Origin: Thermomonas sp.
GTDB lineage: Bacteria > Pseudomonadota > Gammaproteobacteria > Xanthomonadales > Xanthomonadaceae
Direction of reading: 5' to 3'
Length of the DNA stretch: 64,000 bases
Assembly (NCBI RefSeq): GCF_019104945.1
Contig: NZ_JAHRWW010000019.1
Location: 26,144-90,143, forward strand
This document shows positions 56,092 to 64,000 of this stretch, piece by piece. A program made the position numbers and the translations under genes. Numbering within the stretch: the first letter of the stretch is position 1; each line of letters begins with the position of its first letter. The notes under the pieces are model-generated. The model was not told where the DNA came from. It worked only from the letters and a program-made list of their open reading frames with translations, and made no database searches.

Positions 56092-56640
56092 ATGCTAGGT
56101 CGCCTGTTTGCCATTATCGCCTGTCTACTGCTGGTGGCCTGCACCACGCCTGCGCCGCGATCAAGTGTGACTCTGCCGCTGCTGCAGTTAGCACCGGCAG
56201 CGCTGGGCACTACGCTGTCCACGCAACAGCAACTACGATTCCGCTACGGCAGCCACGAGCGCACGCTGGATGCGCTGCTGGAAGTCGATGGCAAGGAAGT
56301 GCGGCTATTGGTGCAGGCACTGGGACAGACCGGCGTGCGGCTGCAGTGGGATGGTTTGCAATTGCACGAGCAAAGGGCGGCTTGGCTGCCGCCAAGTGTA
56401 CGCGGCGCACGGGTGCTGGACGACCTGCAGTTTGCACTGTGGCCGGAGGACGTCGTTCGCCGGGTATTGCCTTCCGGCTGGACGTTGCAGGACGATGGTG
56501 TAACGCGCAGCTTGCAACAGGCCGGTACGGTTTGGTTGGAGTTGAAGCGACAGGGCGATGGCCGACTGCAGTTGGAAAATAGAGCAGAAGGCTATCAGTT
56601 GGAGATCCTGTCGAGCGATAACGGCGGAGAAACACCATGA
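56092..56640 (+). CDS. DUF3261 family lipoprotein, APE cluster
   Basis: 182 aa. Lipoprotein signal MLGRLFAIIACLLLVAC with lipobox LVAC. The domain (LEVDGKEVRLLVQALGQTGVRLQWDG, WPEDVVRRVLPSGWTLQDDG) fits DUF3261, a regular member of APE clusters. Probably an outer-membrane component of pigment placement, perhaps a LolB-like partner (inference). ATGA overlap with the next gene. Confidence 0.8.
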   Translation: MLGRLFAIIACLLLVACTTPAPRSSVTLPLLQLAPAALGTTLSTQQQLRFRYGSHERTLDALLEVDGKEVRLLVQALGQTGVRLQWDGLQLHEQRAAWLPPSVRGARVLDDLQFALWPEDVVRRVLPSGWTLQDDGVTRSLQQAGTVWLELKRQGDGRLQLENRAEGYQLEILSSDNGGETP

Positions 56641-57827
56641 ACGATGCGGTCTATCTCAATGCGCTGGGTATCGTGTGCGCATTGGGCGCACAGAAGGCCG
56701 TGGTAGCAGAGGCACTGTTTTCTACAGATGCACCGCAAGGAGTGAAGGATAGTGCGTATTACACGCTAGGTCGGCTGCTGGCACTGGGTGCGGTGACGGC
56801 CGAACTGCCAGCGTTGGACGATCTTCCGCAGCCACTGCGCAGCCGCAACAACGCTTTGTTGCGCAGCGCCTGTACGCAACTTCGTGACGAGATCGCGGCT
56901 GCGATTGCCGAATTCGGTGCCGATCGTGTGGCGGTTATTATCGGCACCAGTACCTCGGGGATTGCCGAAGCTGAGCACGCGATGCCGGTGCGACTGGCGC
57001 AGGGGCAGTGGCCATCGACGTTTCACTACGGGCAGCAGGAAATTGGCGCACCGTCGCGTTTTGTGGCCCATGAGACGGGGGCTCGCGGCCCAGCGTGGAC
57101 ACTGTCCACGGCTTGTTCATCCAGTGCAAAAGCACTGGCTTCGGCGGCGCGGCTGCTGCGTGCCGGGGTCGTCGATGCGGTGATTGCAGGAGGCAGTGAC
57201 TCACTCTGCGCTTTTACCATTGGTGGTTTCAGTGCGTTGGAGGCGGTTGCCAGTGAGCGCTGCAACCCGTTTTCACGTAATCGCAATGGGATCAATATCG
57301 GTGAAGGGGCGGCGCTGTTTTTGCTCACGCGCAAGCCAGGTCCAGTGAGACTAGCTGGCTGGGGTGAGAGCAGCGATGCGCACCATATATCGGCACCGGA
57401 ACCGCAGGGTATGGGTGCGATTGCAGCGATCAAAATGGCCCTGAAGCGGGGCGAGATTACCGCTGCAGAAATTGATTACATCAACCTGCACGGTACTGCG
57501 ACGCTGCAGAATGACGCGATGGAAAGTCGTGCGCTGGCCGCTGTGTTTACTGCGCCGGTGGCGGCCAGTTCAACCAAGCCCTTGACGGGGCATACGCTGG
57601 GTGCGGCTGGGGCGATCGAAGCCGGGCTGTGCTGGCTGAGTTTGACGCACAACCCAGAAAATCGCCTGCCGCCACATTGGTGGGATGGCGAAGCAGACCC
57701 AGAATTGCCAGCACTTGATCTTGTTGCACCGGGGCGACGTGCGCCGCGGCCGTTGCGCTATGTACTCAGCACCTCGTTCGCCTTCGGCGGCAGTAATGCC
57801 GCACTGCTGCTGGAGGCGGTGGCATGA
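56637..57827 (+). CDS. Beta-ketoacyl-ACP synthase (FabB/F-type) 1, APE cluster
   Basis: 396 aa. Thiolase-fold condensing enzyme with active Cys160 in TLSTACSSSAKALASAARLL, catalytic histidines in NLHGTATLQND and KPLTGHTLGAAGAIEAG. NPFSRNRNGINIGEGAALFLL is the usual downstream motif. It should extend the polyene with malonyl-ACP. Overlaps the dehydratase gene by 4 bases. Confidence 0.92.
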   Translation: MNDAVYLNALGIVCALGAQKAVVAEALFSTDAPQGVKDSAYYTLGRLLALGAVTAELPALDDLPQPLRSRNNALLRSACTQLRDEIAAAIAEFGADRVAVIIGTSTSGIAEAEHAMPVRLAQGQWPSTFHYGQQEIGAPSRFVAHETGARGPAWTLSTACSSSAKALASAARLLRAGVVDAVIAGGSDSLCAFTIGGFSALEAVASERCNPFSRNRNGINIGEGAALFLLTRKPGPVRLAGWGESSDAHHISAPEPQGMGAIAAIKMALKRGEITAAEIDYINLHGTATLQNDAMESRALAAVFTAPVAASSTKPLTGHTLGAAGAIEAGLCWLSLTHNPENRLPPHWWDGEADPELPALDLVAPGRRAPRPLRYVLSTSFAFGGSNAALLLEAVA

Positions 57828-58288
57828 GCACGTTTCCAGAAATTATAAATATCGAAAGCGTGTTGCCGCACCGCGGCCGCATGCGACTAGTGGAGCAGGT
57901 GCTGACCTACGACGCCGATAGTGTGGCGGTGGCACTACAGGTGCCAGCCGACGGCCTGTTCCACAAGGGGAATGGGGTTCCTGCCTATGTGGGTATTGAA
58001 TACATGGCGCAGGCCGTGGCCTGCTGGGCCGGTGCGATGGCGCGCTTGCAGGGGCGGCCACAGCCGTTGGGCTTCCTACTTGGTAGCCGTCGCTATCAAG
58101 CCGAGGTGCCAATGTTTGCCTGTGGCAGTCATCTGCGGATAGAAGCGAGACGCGAACTCATGGGCGATAATGGTCTAGGCGTGTTTGCCTGTCGCATCCT
58201 TGATGAGCAAGGACAGCTATTGGCGAGCGCTAATGTGTCGGTGTTTGAACCCCCGGATGCGGCGGCGTATTTGGAGCAAGAAGCGTGA
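57824..58288 (+). CDS. 3-hydroxyacyl-ACP dehydratase (FabZ-like hotdog), APE cluster
   Basis: 154 aa. Hotdog fold, starting FPEIINIESVLPHRGRMRLVEQV with the FabZ-like LPHRGRM motif, and a central VPAYVGIEYMAQAVACWAG helix. Family members have a His in LPHR rather than the standard FabZ HFP site. Together with the fusion protein's hotdog domain it forms the two dehydratase halves common in APE clusters. Coupled to neighbours by overlaps. Confidence 0.87.
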   Translation: MSTFPEIINIESVLPHRGRMRLVEQVLTYDADSVAVALQVPADGLFHKGNGVPAYVGIEYMAQAVACWAGAMARLQGRPQPLGFLLGSRRYQAEVPMFACGSHLRIEARRELMGDNGLGVFACRILDEQGQLLASANVSVFEPPDAAAYLEQEA

Positions 58289-59034
58289 ACAGGGAGCGTG
58301 GTGTGGAACGTATGGATACAGTATTGGTGACCGGCGCTAGTCGCGGTATTGGCCGTGCGATTGCGCTGCGCGCCGCGCGTGATGGCTATAACGTGGTGGT
58401 GCATTGCCGCAGCCGGATTGAAGAAGCAGAGGCTGTTGCCACACAAGTACGCGCATTAGGCCGACAGGCGCGGATGCTGGTATTTGACGTGGCCAACCGT
58501 GCAGCTGCAGCGCAGGTGCTGTCTGCTGATGTCGAGGCAAATGGTGCCTATTACGGTGTGGTGTGCAATGCAGGCATTGCCTGCGATACAGCCTTTCCTG
58601 CAATGACCGGAGAGGAATGGGATCGTGTACTGCATACCAACCTTGATGGCTTCTACAACGTGCTGCAGCCCTTGGTCATGCCCATGGTGCGGCGGCGTAA
58701 GCCCGGCCGCATTATTACACTGGCGTCTGTGTCGGGGCTGGTGGGTAACCGAGGGCAAACCAATTACAGCGCAGCCAAGGCCGGGATTATCGGTGCCACT
58801 AAAGCATTGGCGCTGGAATTAGCGAGCCGCAATATCACCGTTAATTGTGTAGCCCCTGGGCTGATTGATACCGAAATGCTCAATGAAGAAGTTATTCAGC
58901 ACGCGTTGCCGCTAATTCCAGCAAAACGCCTTGGGAACCCTGATGAAGTGGCTGCGGCGGTCGCCTTCCTGCTCTCGGAAGATGCTGGGTACATCACGCG
59001 CCAAGTACTTTCGGTCAATGGGGGGATGGTGTAA
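58285..59034 (+). CDS. 3-ketoacyl-ACP reductase (FabG-like SDR), APE cluster
   Basis: 249 aa from GTG 58285, with ATG 58312 also possible. Nucleotide site TGASRGIG (16-23), NNAG-like CNAGIAC, catalytic Ser148/Ser150 region LASVSG and Tyr161/Lys165 in NYSAAKAG. It makes the hydroxyl that the dehydratase then removes to give each double bond. The stop overlaps the next gene by one base. Confidence 0.93.
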   Translation: MNRERGVERMDTVLVTGASRGIGRAIALRAARDGYNVVVHCRSRIEEAEAVATQVRALGRQARMLVFDVANRAAAAQVLSADVEANGAYYGVVCNAGIACDTAFPAMTGEEWDRVLHTNLDGFYNVLQPLVMPMVRRRKPGRIITLASVSGLVGNRGQTNYSAAKAGIIGATKALALELASRNITVNCVAPGLIDTEMLNEEVIQHALPLIPAKRLGNPDEVAAAVAFLLSEDAGYITRQVLSVNGGMV

Positions 59035-60269
59035 TGGCGGCTCGACGCGTTGTGATTACTGGGGCGGCTGGGATCAGCCCACTGGGTAACGATTGGCCCA
59101 GTATCGAGGCGCACCTGCGCACCTGTCGTAATGCGGTGCAGCGGATCGACGCTTGGGACATCTACCAGGGCCTGAATACCAAGCTGGCGGCGCCAGCGGT
59201 CGCGTTTGAACTGCCCGCACACTACAACCGCAAAACCACCCGCAGTATGGGCCGGGTGGCGCTAATGGCGGTACGTGCCAGCGAGCTTGCATTGCAGAAT
59301 GCAGGGCTGCTGGGTGATCCATTGTTGAGTAGTGGTAAGGTCGGCGTGTCCTGTGGGTCTTCCGCTGGAACACATTCGGCGATGGGCGACTTTGGGCGGA
59401 TGCTCAACGAGCACACCACCGAAGGAATTAACGCCACAACTTATATCAAGATGATGAGCCATACCGCGCCGGTGAATGTCGGTGTGTTCTTTGGCTTGAC
59501 GGGGCGCGTGATTACCACATCCAGCGCCTGCACCTCTGGCAGCATGGGTATTGGCAGTGCCTATGAAGTGGTCCGTGATGGCAAGCAGGTCGCAATGCTT
59601 GCGGGCGGTGCCGAGCAGTTGGATGCTACGGCTTCGGCGGTGTTCGACACCCTGTTCGCCACGAGCGTACGTAACGACGAGCCGCATCTAAGCCCACGCC
59701 CGTTTGATGCCAATAGGGATGGACTGGTGCTGGGTGAAGGGGCGGGCATGCTCGTGCTGGAAGAGTTGGAGCACGCACGCGCACGCGGCGCGAACATCCT
59801 TGCCGAAATTATTGGATTTGGCACGAATAGTGATGGTGCACACGTAACCCAGCCCAGCGCCAGCACTATGGCAGTTGCGATGCAGTTGGCATTGGATGAT
59901 GCGGGCCTGCCTCCGGAGGCGATCGGCTATGTCAATGCGCATGGCACTGCCACCGACCATGGCGATATTGCCGAGTCCAACGCCACGCAATCGGTATTTG
60001 GTACACAAATGCCATTTTCTTCGCTGAAGAGTTATATGGGCCACACCCTAGGTGCCTGTGGTGCGCTAGAGGCGTGGATGAGTGTGGAGATGATGCGTAG
60101 TGGCTGGTTTGCGCCAACCCTTAACCTCGATAACGTCGATCCGCGCTGCGGTGCGCTGGACTACATCACTGGCCGCGGCCGCGAACTGCAGGTCGAGCAT
60201 GTGATGAGCAACAACTTCGCCTTCGGCGGGATCAATACTTCGTTGATCTTCCGGCGTTGGCAAAACTAA
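59034..60269 (+). CDS. Beta-ketoacyl-ACP synthase (FabF-type) 2, APE cluster
   Basis: 411 aa. Active Cys166 in TTSSACTSGSMGIGSAYE, His pairs in NAHGTATDHGD and KSYMGHTLGACGALEA, and FDANRDGLVLGEGAGMLVLEELEHARARG. It is the second complete condensing enzyme of the cluster and likely pairs with the chain-length-factor-like protein at 44063. Last enzymatic gene of the dense run. Confidence 0.92.
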   Translation: MAARRVVITGAAGISPLGNDWPSIEAHLRTCRNAVQRIDAWDIYQGLNTKLAAPAVAFELPAHYNRKTTRSMGRVALMAVRASELALQNAGLLGDPLLSSGKVGVSCGSSAGTHSAMGDFGRMLNEHTTEGINATTYIKMMSHTAPVNVGVFFGLTGRVITTSSACTSGSMGIGSAYEVVRDGKQVAMLAGGAEQLDATASAVFDTLFATSVRNDEPHLSPRPFDANRDGLVLGEGAGMLVLEELEHARARGANILAEIIGFGTNSDGAHVTQPSASTMAVAMQLALDDAGLPPEAIGYVNAHGTATDHGDIAESNATQSVFGTQMPFSSLKSYMGHTLGACGALEAWMSVEMMRSGWFAPTLNLDNVDPRCGALDYITGRGRELQVEHVMSNNFAFGGINTSLIFRRWQN

Positions 60270-60306
60270 TCACTAACGATTCAACCCCTACTAAGGAGTA
60301 ATAGCG

Positions 60307-60744
60307 ATGAAGCAAATTATGGCTGCGGCCCTCGTCACCCTGTTGGCCGCCGCACCTGCCGCGCAAGCCCGCGAAACACGTGTGGAGCTGCCGTTGCAGG
60401 AGTTGGTGAACTCACCAGAAGCCAAAGCAGCTGGTATTGATGGTAGCGTCAAGTTCTACCTCGCTGGGCAAAAAGTGGCAGTTGCCAGCCGGATGGGCGA
60501 GGGTGTCAGCAATCGCAAGACTAATGCTGCGAACAAGTCCGATGAGGAAGCTTGTCGCTGGGTTGCACTCACCGTGTTGAAGACATTCCAAGAAAGTGCC
60601 AAGCAGCGCGGCGCCAATGCAGTGGTGGATATTGTCAGTTACTACAAAAAGCGTGAATTTAGCAGTGCAACCAATTATGAGTGCTATGCCGGGTCGTTTG
60701 TTGCAGGGATGGCACTAAAAGGCACCTACGCCAAAGTAAAATAA
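60307..60744 (+). CDS. Small secreted YbjQ-like protein next to the APE cluster
   Basis: 145 aa with signal peptide MKQIMAAALVTLLAAAPAAQA. The C-terminal half (CRWVALTVLKTFQESAKQRGANAVVDIVSYYKKREF) resembles YbjQ/heavy-metal-binding small domains. Xanthomonad relatives are often labelled excinuclease ATPase subunit, but there is no ATPase motif, so that label is unlikely. TAAGGAG lies 13 bases before the ATG. Conserved position beside the pigment cluster suggests an envelope role. Confidence 0.7.
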   Translation: MKQIMAAALVTLLAAAPAAQARETRVELPLQELVNSPEAKAAGIDGSVKFYLAGQKVAVASRMGEGVSNRKTNAANKSDEEACRWVALTVLKTFQESAKQRGANAVVDIVSYYKKREFSSATNYECYAGSFVAGMALKGTYAKVK

Positions 60745-60751
60745 GTTTTAC

Positions 60752-62131
60752 CTACAACTGAAACCCCACTGCCCGCACGATGCCTTCGCCAACATCGCGT
60801 GGCCAGCTGGGGGGGCGGGCGCTGTAATCACTGGCGTGCTGGCATTGCTGCTCAAACCATGCAGTGAACGCACCGATTTGTACAATGTCGAAAAACAGCG
60901 TGTTGAGTTCGTAATTCAAAAACAGGCTGCGGCCATCGAGGTTGATCGAGCCGCAGCTAGCGAATGCTTGATCGACCACAACGAGCTTGGCGTGCAGCAT
61001 CGAAGGCAATAGGTAGATGTTGGCCTTTGCCTCGGCAAGTTCGCGTAGGCTGCGTTCGCGCGCGATATCGGCCATGCGGTGGTTGGACTGTGCGGGCAGC
61101 AGCAGGCGTACATGCACACCGCGCCGCGCGGCAGAGAGCAGGGCTTGCTGCAGGGCATCGTCTGGGACGAAGTAAGGCGTGGCAAGCCAAACGCGCACAT
61201 CAGCGCGGTGGATGGCATTGATATACAGCGCATGCGCGGTGTCGTCGCGGCGGTCAGGGCCGCTGGGTAGTAGTTGCGCGTGCGGGCCTGCTGCGTGGCT
61301 TGCGCTTGTCGTGAGTGCGGCAGGAAAGGGCTCTCCCCCAGCAATCGCCCAATCGCGCGCAAAACCTGCAAGTGCATCCTGCACGATATCGCCTTCAAGA
61401 ATAAAACTGAGGTCTTGCCAAGCAGCGTTATGCACATCGCCGGTGAAATACTCGCTGGCAAAATTGCGCCCGCCGCTCCACATCCGTTGCTCATCCACAA
61501 TCACCAGTTTGCGGTGATTGCGTAGGTTGCCGCGGCCAAATTGCGGGTGCAGGTGTAGCCGAATGGGAGAGAACCAGCGCAATTCCACGCCTGCAGCACG
61601 CAGCGCACGCGCGGTTCGGCGGTGGCCAATAAACGCACCAAGCCCATCCAACAATAAGCGCACCTGCGCGCCGCGCTGCACGGCGCGAGCTAGAGCATCA
61701 ATAATGGCCTGGCCGGTGCTGTCTTCGCGAAAAATAAAAATCTCGACAGCAATACTGCTCTGCGCGCCGTCGAGCAGCGAAAGCAATTCGTCTAAGGCCT
61801 GTTGGCCTTCGCTATTCAAACGAAAGCGGCTGCACGGGCGCGGTGGTGGAAGATCGAGGCCGCGGGTGAGCGTTGGGCCGTCGCTATTTGATGCGTTGCG
61901 TGCAAGATGCCGATGCGAAAGCTTGCGCGTACCAAGCAAGAGATAAACCGGAAGTGCCAAATACGGAAACGCGATCAATGCGATCACCCACGCCAACGCC
62001 GCTGCAGGTGGGCGACGCTGGCGGCCGGAGTGGGTAAGTGCAATATAGGTAAGCAGCCCCAAAGTCACCGTTGCCGCATGCAGAAGCGAAAGAAGATGCA
62101 GCGCGGTAGGGTGAAAGAAGGGCTGCATCAC
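60752..62131 (-). CDS. Cardiolipin synthase-like phospholipase D family protein
   Basis: 459 aa. Two N-terminal membrane segments (about 10-30 and 40-65) then two PLD HKD motifs: NHRKLVIVDEQRMWSGGRNFASEYF and LHAKLVVVDQAFASCGSINLDGRS. This layout is that of bacterial cardiolipin synthases, which join phosphatidylglycerol molecules in the inner membrane. Convergent with the last cluster gene, 7 bases apart. Confidence 0.92.
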   Translation of the reverse strand: MMQPFFHPTALHLLSLLHAATVTLGLLTYIALTHSGRQRRPPAAALAWVIALIAFPYLALPVYLLLGTRKLSHRHLARNASNSDGPTLTRGLDLPPPRPCSRFRLNSEGQQALDELLSLLDGAQSSIAVEIFIFREDSTGQAIIDALARAVQRGAQVRLLLDGLGAFIGHRRTARALRAAGVELRWFSPIRLHLHPQFGRGNLRNHRKLVIVDEQRMWSGGRNFASEYFTGDVHNAAWQDLSFILEGDIVQDALAGFARDWAIAGGEPFPAALTTSASHAAGPHAQLLPSGPDRRDDTAHALYINAIHRADVRVWLATPYFVPDDALQQALLSAARRGVHVRLLLPAQSNHRMADIARERSLRELAEAKANIYLLPSMLHAKLVVVDQAFASCGSINLDGRSLFLNYELNTLFFDIVQIGAFTAWFEQQCQHASDYSARPPSWPRDVGEGIVRAVGFQL

Positions 62132-62144
62132 TGTGCTCTCAGAC

Positions 62145-62426
62145 TTACCAACTAAATAGCTTGTAATACGTTAGTGGCCCGCCGTTGCTGTCTTGTGCGT
62201 CGATCTTGCCGTCGCCGTTGCGGTCATAGATGTAGTACGCCACGCCAACCTTGGGTGTGACTTTCACCATGCTCAAGCGATCGCCGTTGCGGTATTCGGT
62301 AATCACATCACCATTGGCTTCGGTGCGCGTGGCTTGCACGGTATTTTTAGCCAGCAGTTCCTCGGGCGGCACTGTTGCGCAGGCGGCTAGAGCAAGCAAG
62401 GCGGAGAGTAAGAAAACGATACGCAT
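62145..62426 (-). CDS. DUF2782 family lipoprotein with an EF-hand-like loop
   Basis: 93 aa. Signal peptide MRIVFLLSALLALAAC with lipobox LAAC. The rest, TEYRNGDRLSMVKVTPKVGVAYYIYD, fits DUF2782. It ends with DRNGDGKIDAQD, which has the Asp/Asn spacing of a 12-residue EF-hand calcium loop. ATG 62426 is set by the signal peptide. It lies 13 bases upstream of the cardiolipin synthase gene on the same strand and may share its transcript. Confidence 0.8.
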   Translation of the reverse strand: MRIVFLLSALLALAACATVPPEELLAKNTVQATRTEANGDVITEYRNGDRLSMVKVTPKVGVAYYIYDRNGDGKIDAQDSNGGPLTYYKLFSW

Positions 62427-62466
62427 GAGGTTAGGCTCGCTGAAAGTATGTGAAGTATGCGCGAAA

Positions 62467-64000
62467 TTACGGTTGCAAGAACCCGCCAGATTGACGCTGC
62501 CACAGCTGCGCGTACAGGCCGCCTTGGGCGAGCAGTTGGTCGTGCGTGCCTTGTTCAACAATGTGCCCTTGATCCATCACGATCAATCGATCCATCGCCG
62601 CGATGGTGGAAAGCCGGTGCGCAATCGCGATTACGGTTTTGCCTTGCATAAGTCGATAGAGGTTCTCTTGAATCACGGCCTCTACCTCCGAATCGAGTGC
62701 GGAAGTGGCTTCGTCTAAGACAAGAATGGGGGCATTTTTGAGTAACACCCGTGCAATCGCGATGCGCTGGCGCTGCCCGCCGGAGAGCTTCACTCCGCGT
62801 TCGCCCACCTGTGCATCAAACCCGCTTCCACCTTTGCCATCGGCCAGTGAAGGAATAAATCCATCTGCATTGGCCTGCCGCGCTGCGTCCTGCATCTCGG
62901 CTTCGCTAGCATCGGGGCGTCCGTAGAGAATGTTTTCGCGCACCGTGCGATGCAGCAGCGAGGTGTCTTGCGTCACCACGCCAATCTGCGCGCGTAGGCT
63001 GTCTTGCTGCACGCTGGCGATATCCACGCCGTCGATGCGGATCTGCCCGCCTTCTACATCATGAAAACGCAGCAATAGATTCACCAGTGTCGATTTGCCC
63101 GCGCCGCTGCGCCCCACCACGCCAATTTTTTCGCCGGGACGAATCTGCAGATTGAAGTGCTCCATCACCCCGCTGCCTTTGCCGTAATGAAAGCGCACGT
63201 TATCGAAGCAAATCTCACCGCGTACCTTTGGCAGCGGTGGTGCACCCGGCGCATCATCCACCGTGGGCGGAAGCGCGATTGAACTGATGCCGTCGTGCAC
63301 CGTGCCGATGTTTTCAAACAGTGCTGACAGCTCCCACATGATCCAATGCGACATGCCAAGAAAGCGCAGTGCCAGTGCCAAGGCCACTGCTACCGCACCT
63401 GCAGACGCGTGACCATGCAACCACAGCCAAATACCCAGCGCGCCGGAGACAAACAGCAGCAGCATATTGAGCGAATACAAAATGCTGTAGGCCACAGTGG
63501 CAAGGCGCATCTGGTCATACACCGGGTGCAAAAAGCGCTCCATTGCATCGCGCGCATACGCTTGCTCGCGCTGCGAATGCGAGAACAGTTTGACCGTAGC
63601 GATATTGGTATAGCTGTCCACAATCCGTCCGGTCATCACCGAGCGCGCATCGGCTTGGATCTGTGAAACCTTACCCATGCGCGGCACAAACCAGCGCATC
63701 AACAGCGCATAGCCCAGCAGCCAGCCCAGAAATGGCAGCATCAGGCGAATATCGGCGCTGGCCGCTACCAACAGCGTGCCGCCGAAATACACCAGCACAT
63801 AGTTGCCAATATCAAACAGTTTGACCACGGTCTCGCGCACGGCCAGCGAGGTTTGCATCAGCTTGGTGGCGATGCGCCCGGCGAACTCGTCCTGGAAGTA
63901 GCCCATCGACTGGCGCAGCAGGTAGCGGTGCACGTTCCAGCGGATGCGCATCGGGAAGTTGCCGAGCAGCACCTGGAACTGCACCAGCGAGTCGAGCAGC
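62467..64000 (-). CDS. ABC exporter with fused membrane and ATPase domains, N-terminus beyond the window
   Basis: The C-terminal 510 or so residues are visible; the frame runs off the right edge. Membrane helices (for example LLPFLGWLLGYALLMRWFV and LFVSGALGIWLWLHGHA) are followed by an ABC domain with Walker A GRSGAGKST, Q-loop GVVTQDTSLLHRTV, signature LSGGQRQR, Walker B LVLDEATSALD and H-loop IAHRLS. This is the type of half-size lipid, peptide or drug exporters such as MsbA and MdlB; the substrate is unknown. The stop is 41 bases upstream of the DUF2782 start. Confidence 0.9.
   Translation of the reverse strand, partial: LLDSLVQFQVLLGNFPMRIRWNVHRYLLRQSMGYFQDEFAGRIATKLMQTSLAVRETVVKLFDIGNYVLVYFGGTLLVAASADIRLMLPFLGWLLGYALLMRWFVPRMGKVSQIQADARSVMTGRIVDSYTNIATVKLFSHSQREQAYARDAMERFLHPVYDQMRLATVAYSILYSLNMLLLFVSGALGIWLWLHGHASAGAVAVALALALRFLGMSHWIMWELSALFENIGTVHDGISSIALPPTVDDAPGAPPLPKVRGEICFDNVRFHYGKGSGVMEHFNLQIRPGEKIGVVGRSGAGKSTLVNLLLRFHDVEGGQIRIDGVDIASVQQDSLRAQIGVVTQDTSLLHRTVRENILYGRPDASEAEMQDAARQANADGFIPSLADGKGGSGFDAQVGERGVKLSGGQRQRIAIARVLLKNAPILVLDEATSALDSEVEAVIQENLYRLMQGKTVIAIAHRLSTIAAMDRLIVMDQGHIVEQGTHDQLLAQGGLYAQLWQRQSGGFLQP

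Overview
The window looks like a chromosome segment of a pigmented gammaproteobacterium of the Xanthomonadaceae (Lysobacteraceae). Reasons: a xanthomonadin-type aryl polyene (APE) cluster with a XanB2-like chorismatase, an OleA closely matching the Xanthomonas enzyme in its active-site spacing, a Rho with a long Ala/Pro- and Arg-rich N-terminal region, and the order mreBCD-mrdA-rodA-mltB-rlpA-dacC-ybeD-lipB. I saw no rRNA, tRNA, CRISPR array or complete insertion sequence.

Layout. 0-7.8 kb: a fragment of a second rho 3' end at the left edge, a TonB-C-domain secreted protein, then rho and trxA (minus strand) divergent from the helicase gene rhlB, then ftsE-ftsX and a two-receiver response regulator. 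7.8-11.6 kb: an M1 aminopeptidase lipoprotein, an unknown lipoprotein, a 115-bp palindromic repeat and a PfkB-family kinase. 11.8-21.7 kb: the cell-elongation and wall operon (mreB, mreC, mreD, mrdA, rodA, mltB, rlpA, dacC), running into ybeD and lipB. 21.8-24.5 kb: an accessory-looking stretch with an unknown lipoprotein, trmL, a decayed DNA-methyltransferase start and a Bro-N protein. 24.5-43 kb: housekeeping and stand-alone genes (M16 peptidase, DUF4156 lipoprotein, oleA, queG, an aldehyde dehydrogenase, a gamma-carbonic anhydrase, aroE, hemB, a xanB2-like chorismatase gene, a dipeptidyl peptidase, a yfcG-type GST, an FHS sugar transporter, uvrD).

43-60.7 kb is a dense plus-strand run with almost every junction overlapping. 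It starts at uvrD, passes through galE and carries a full APE pathway: a short chain-length-factor-like ketosynthase, three acyl/glycosyl transferases, two ACPs, an adenylation-hotdog fusion, a MIO aromatic ammonia-lyase, a thioesterase, a LolA-like protein, an MMPL/RND exporter, a methyltransferase, a DUF3261 lipoprotein, two ketosynthases, a dehydratase, a ketoreductase and a small secreted protein. Inferred logic: a hydroxybenzoate or hydroxycinnamate starter is activated onto an ACP, extended by KS/KR/DH cycles, methylated, moved to the outer membrane by the exporter and LolA-like protein, and esterified. The hydroxybenzoate source, the XanB2-like protein, is encoded about 9 kb upstream on the other strand. 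The right end has a cardiolipin synthase-like gene, a DUF2782 lipoprotein and a truncated ABC exporter.

The main system is a variant of a known one (APE/xanthomonadin). Less expected are the two possible aryl-starter sources, the coupling to uvrD-galE, the duplicated rho 3' end beside the TonB-like gene, the decayed methyltransferase next to the Bro-N gene, and oleA without oleBCD nearby.
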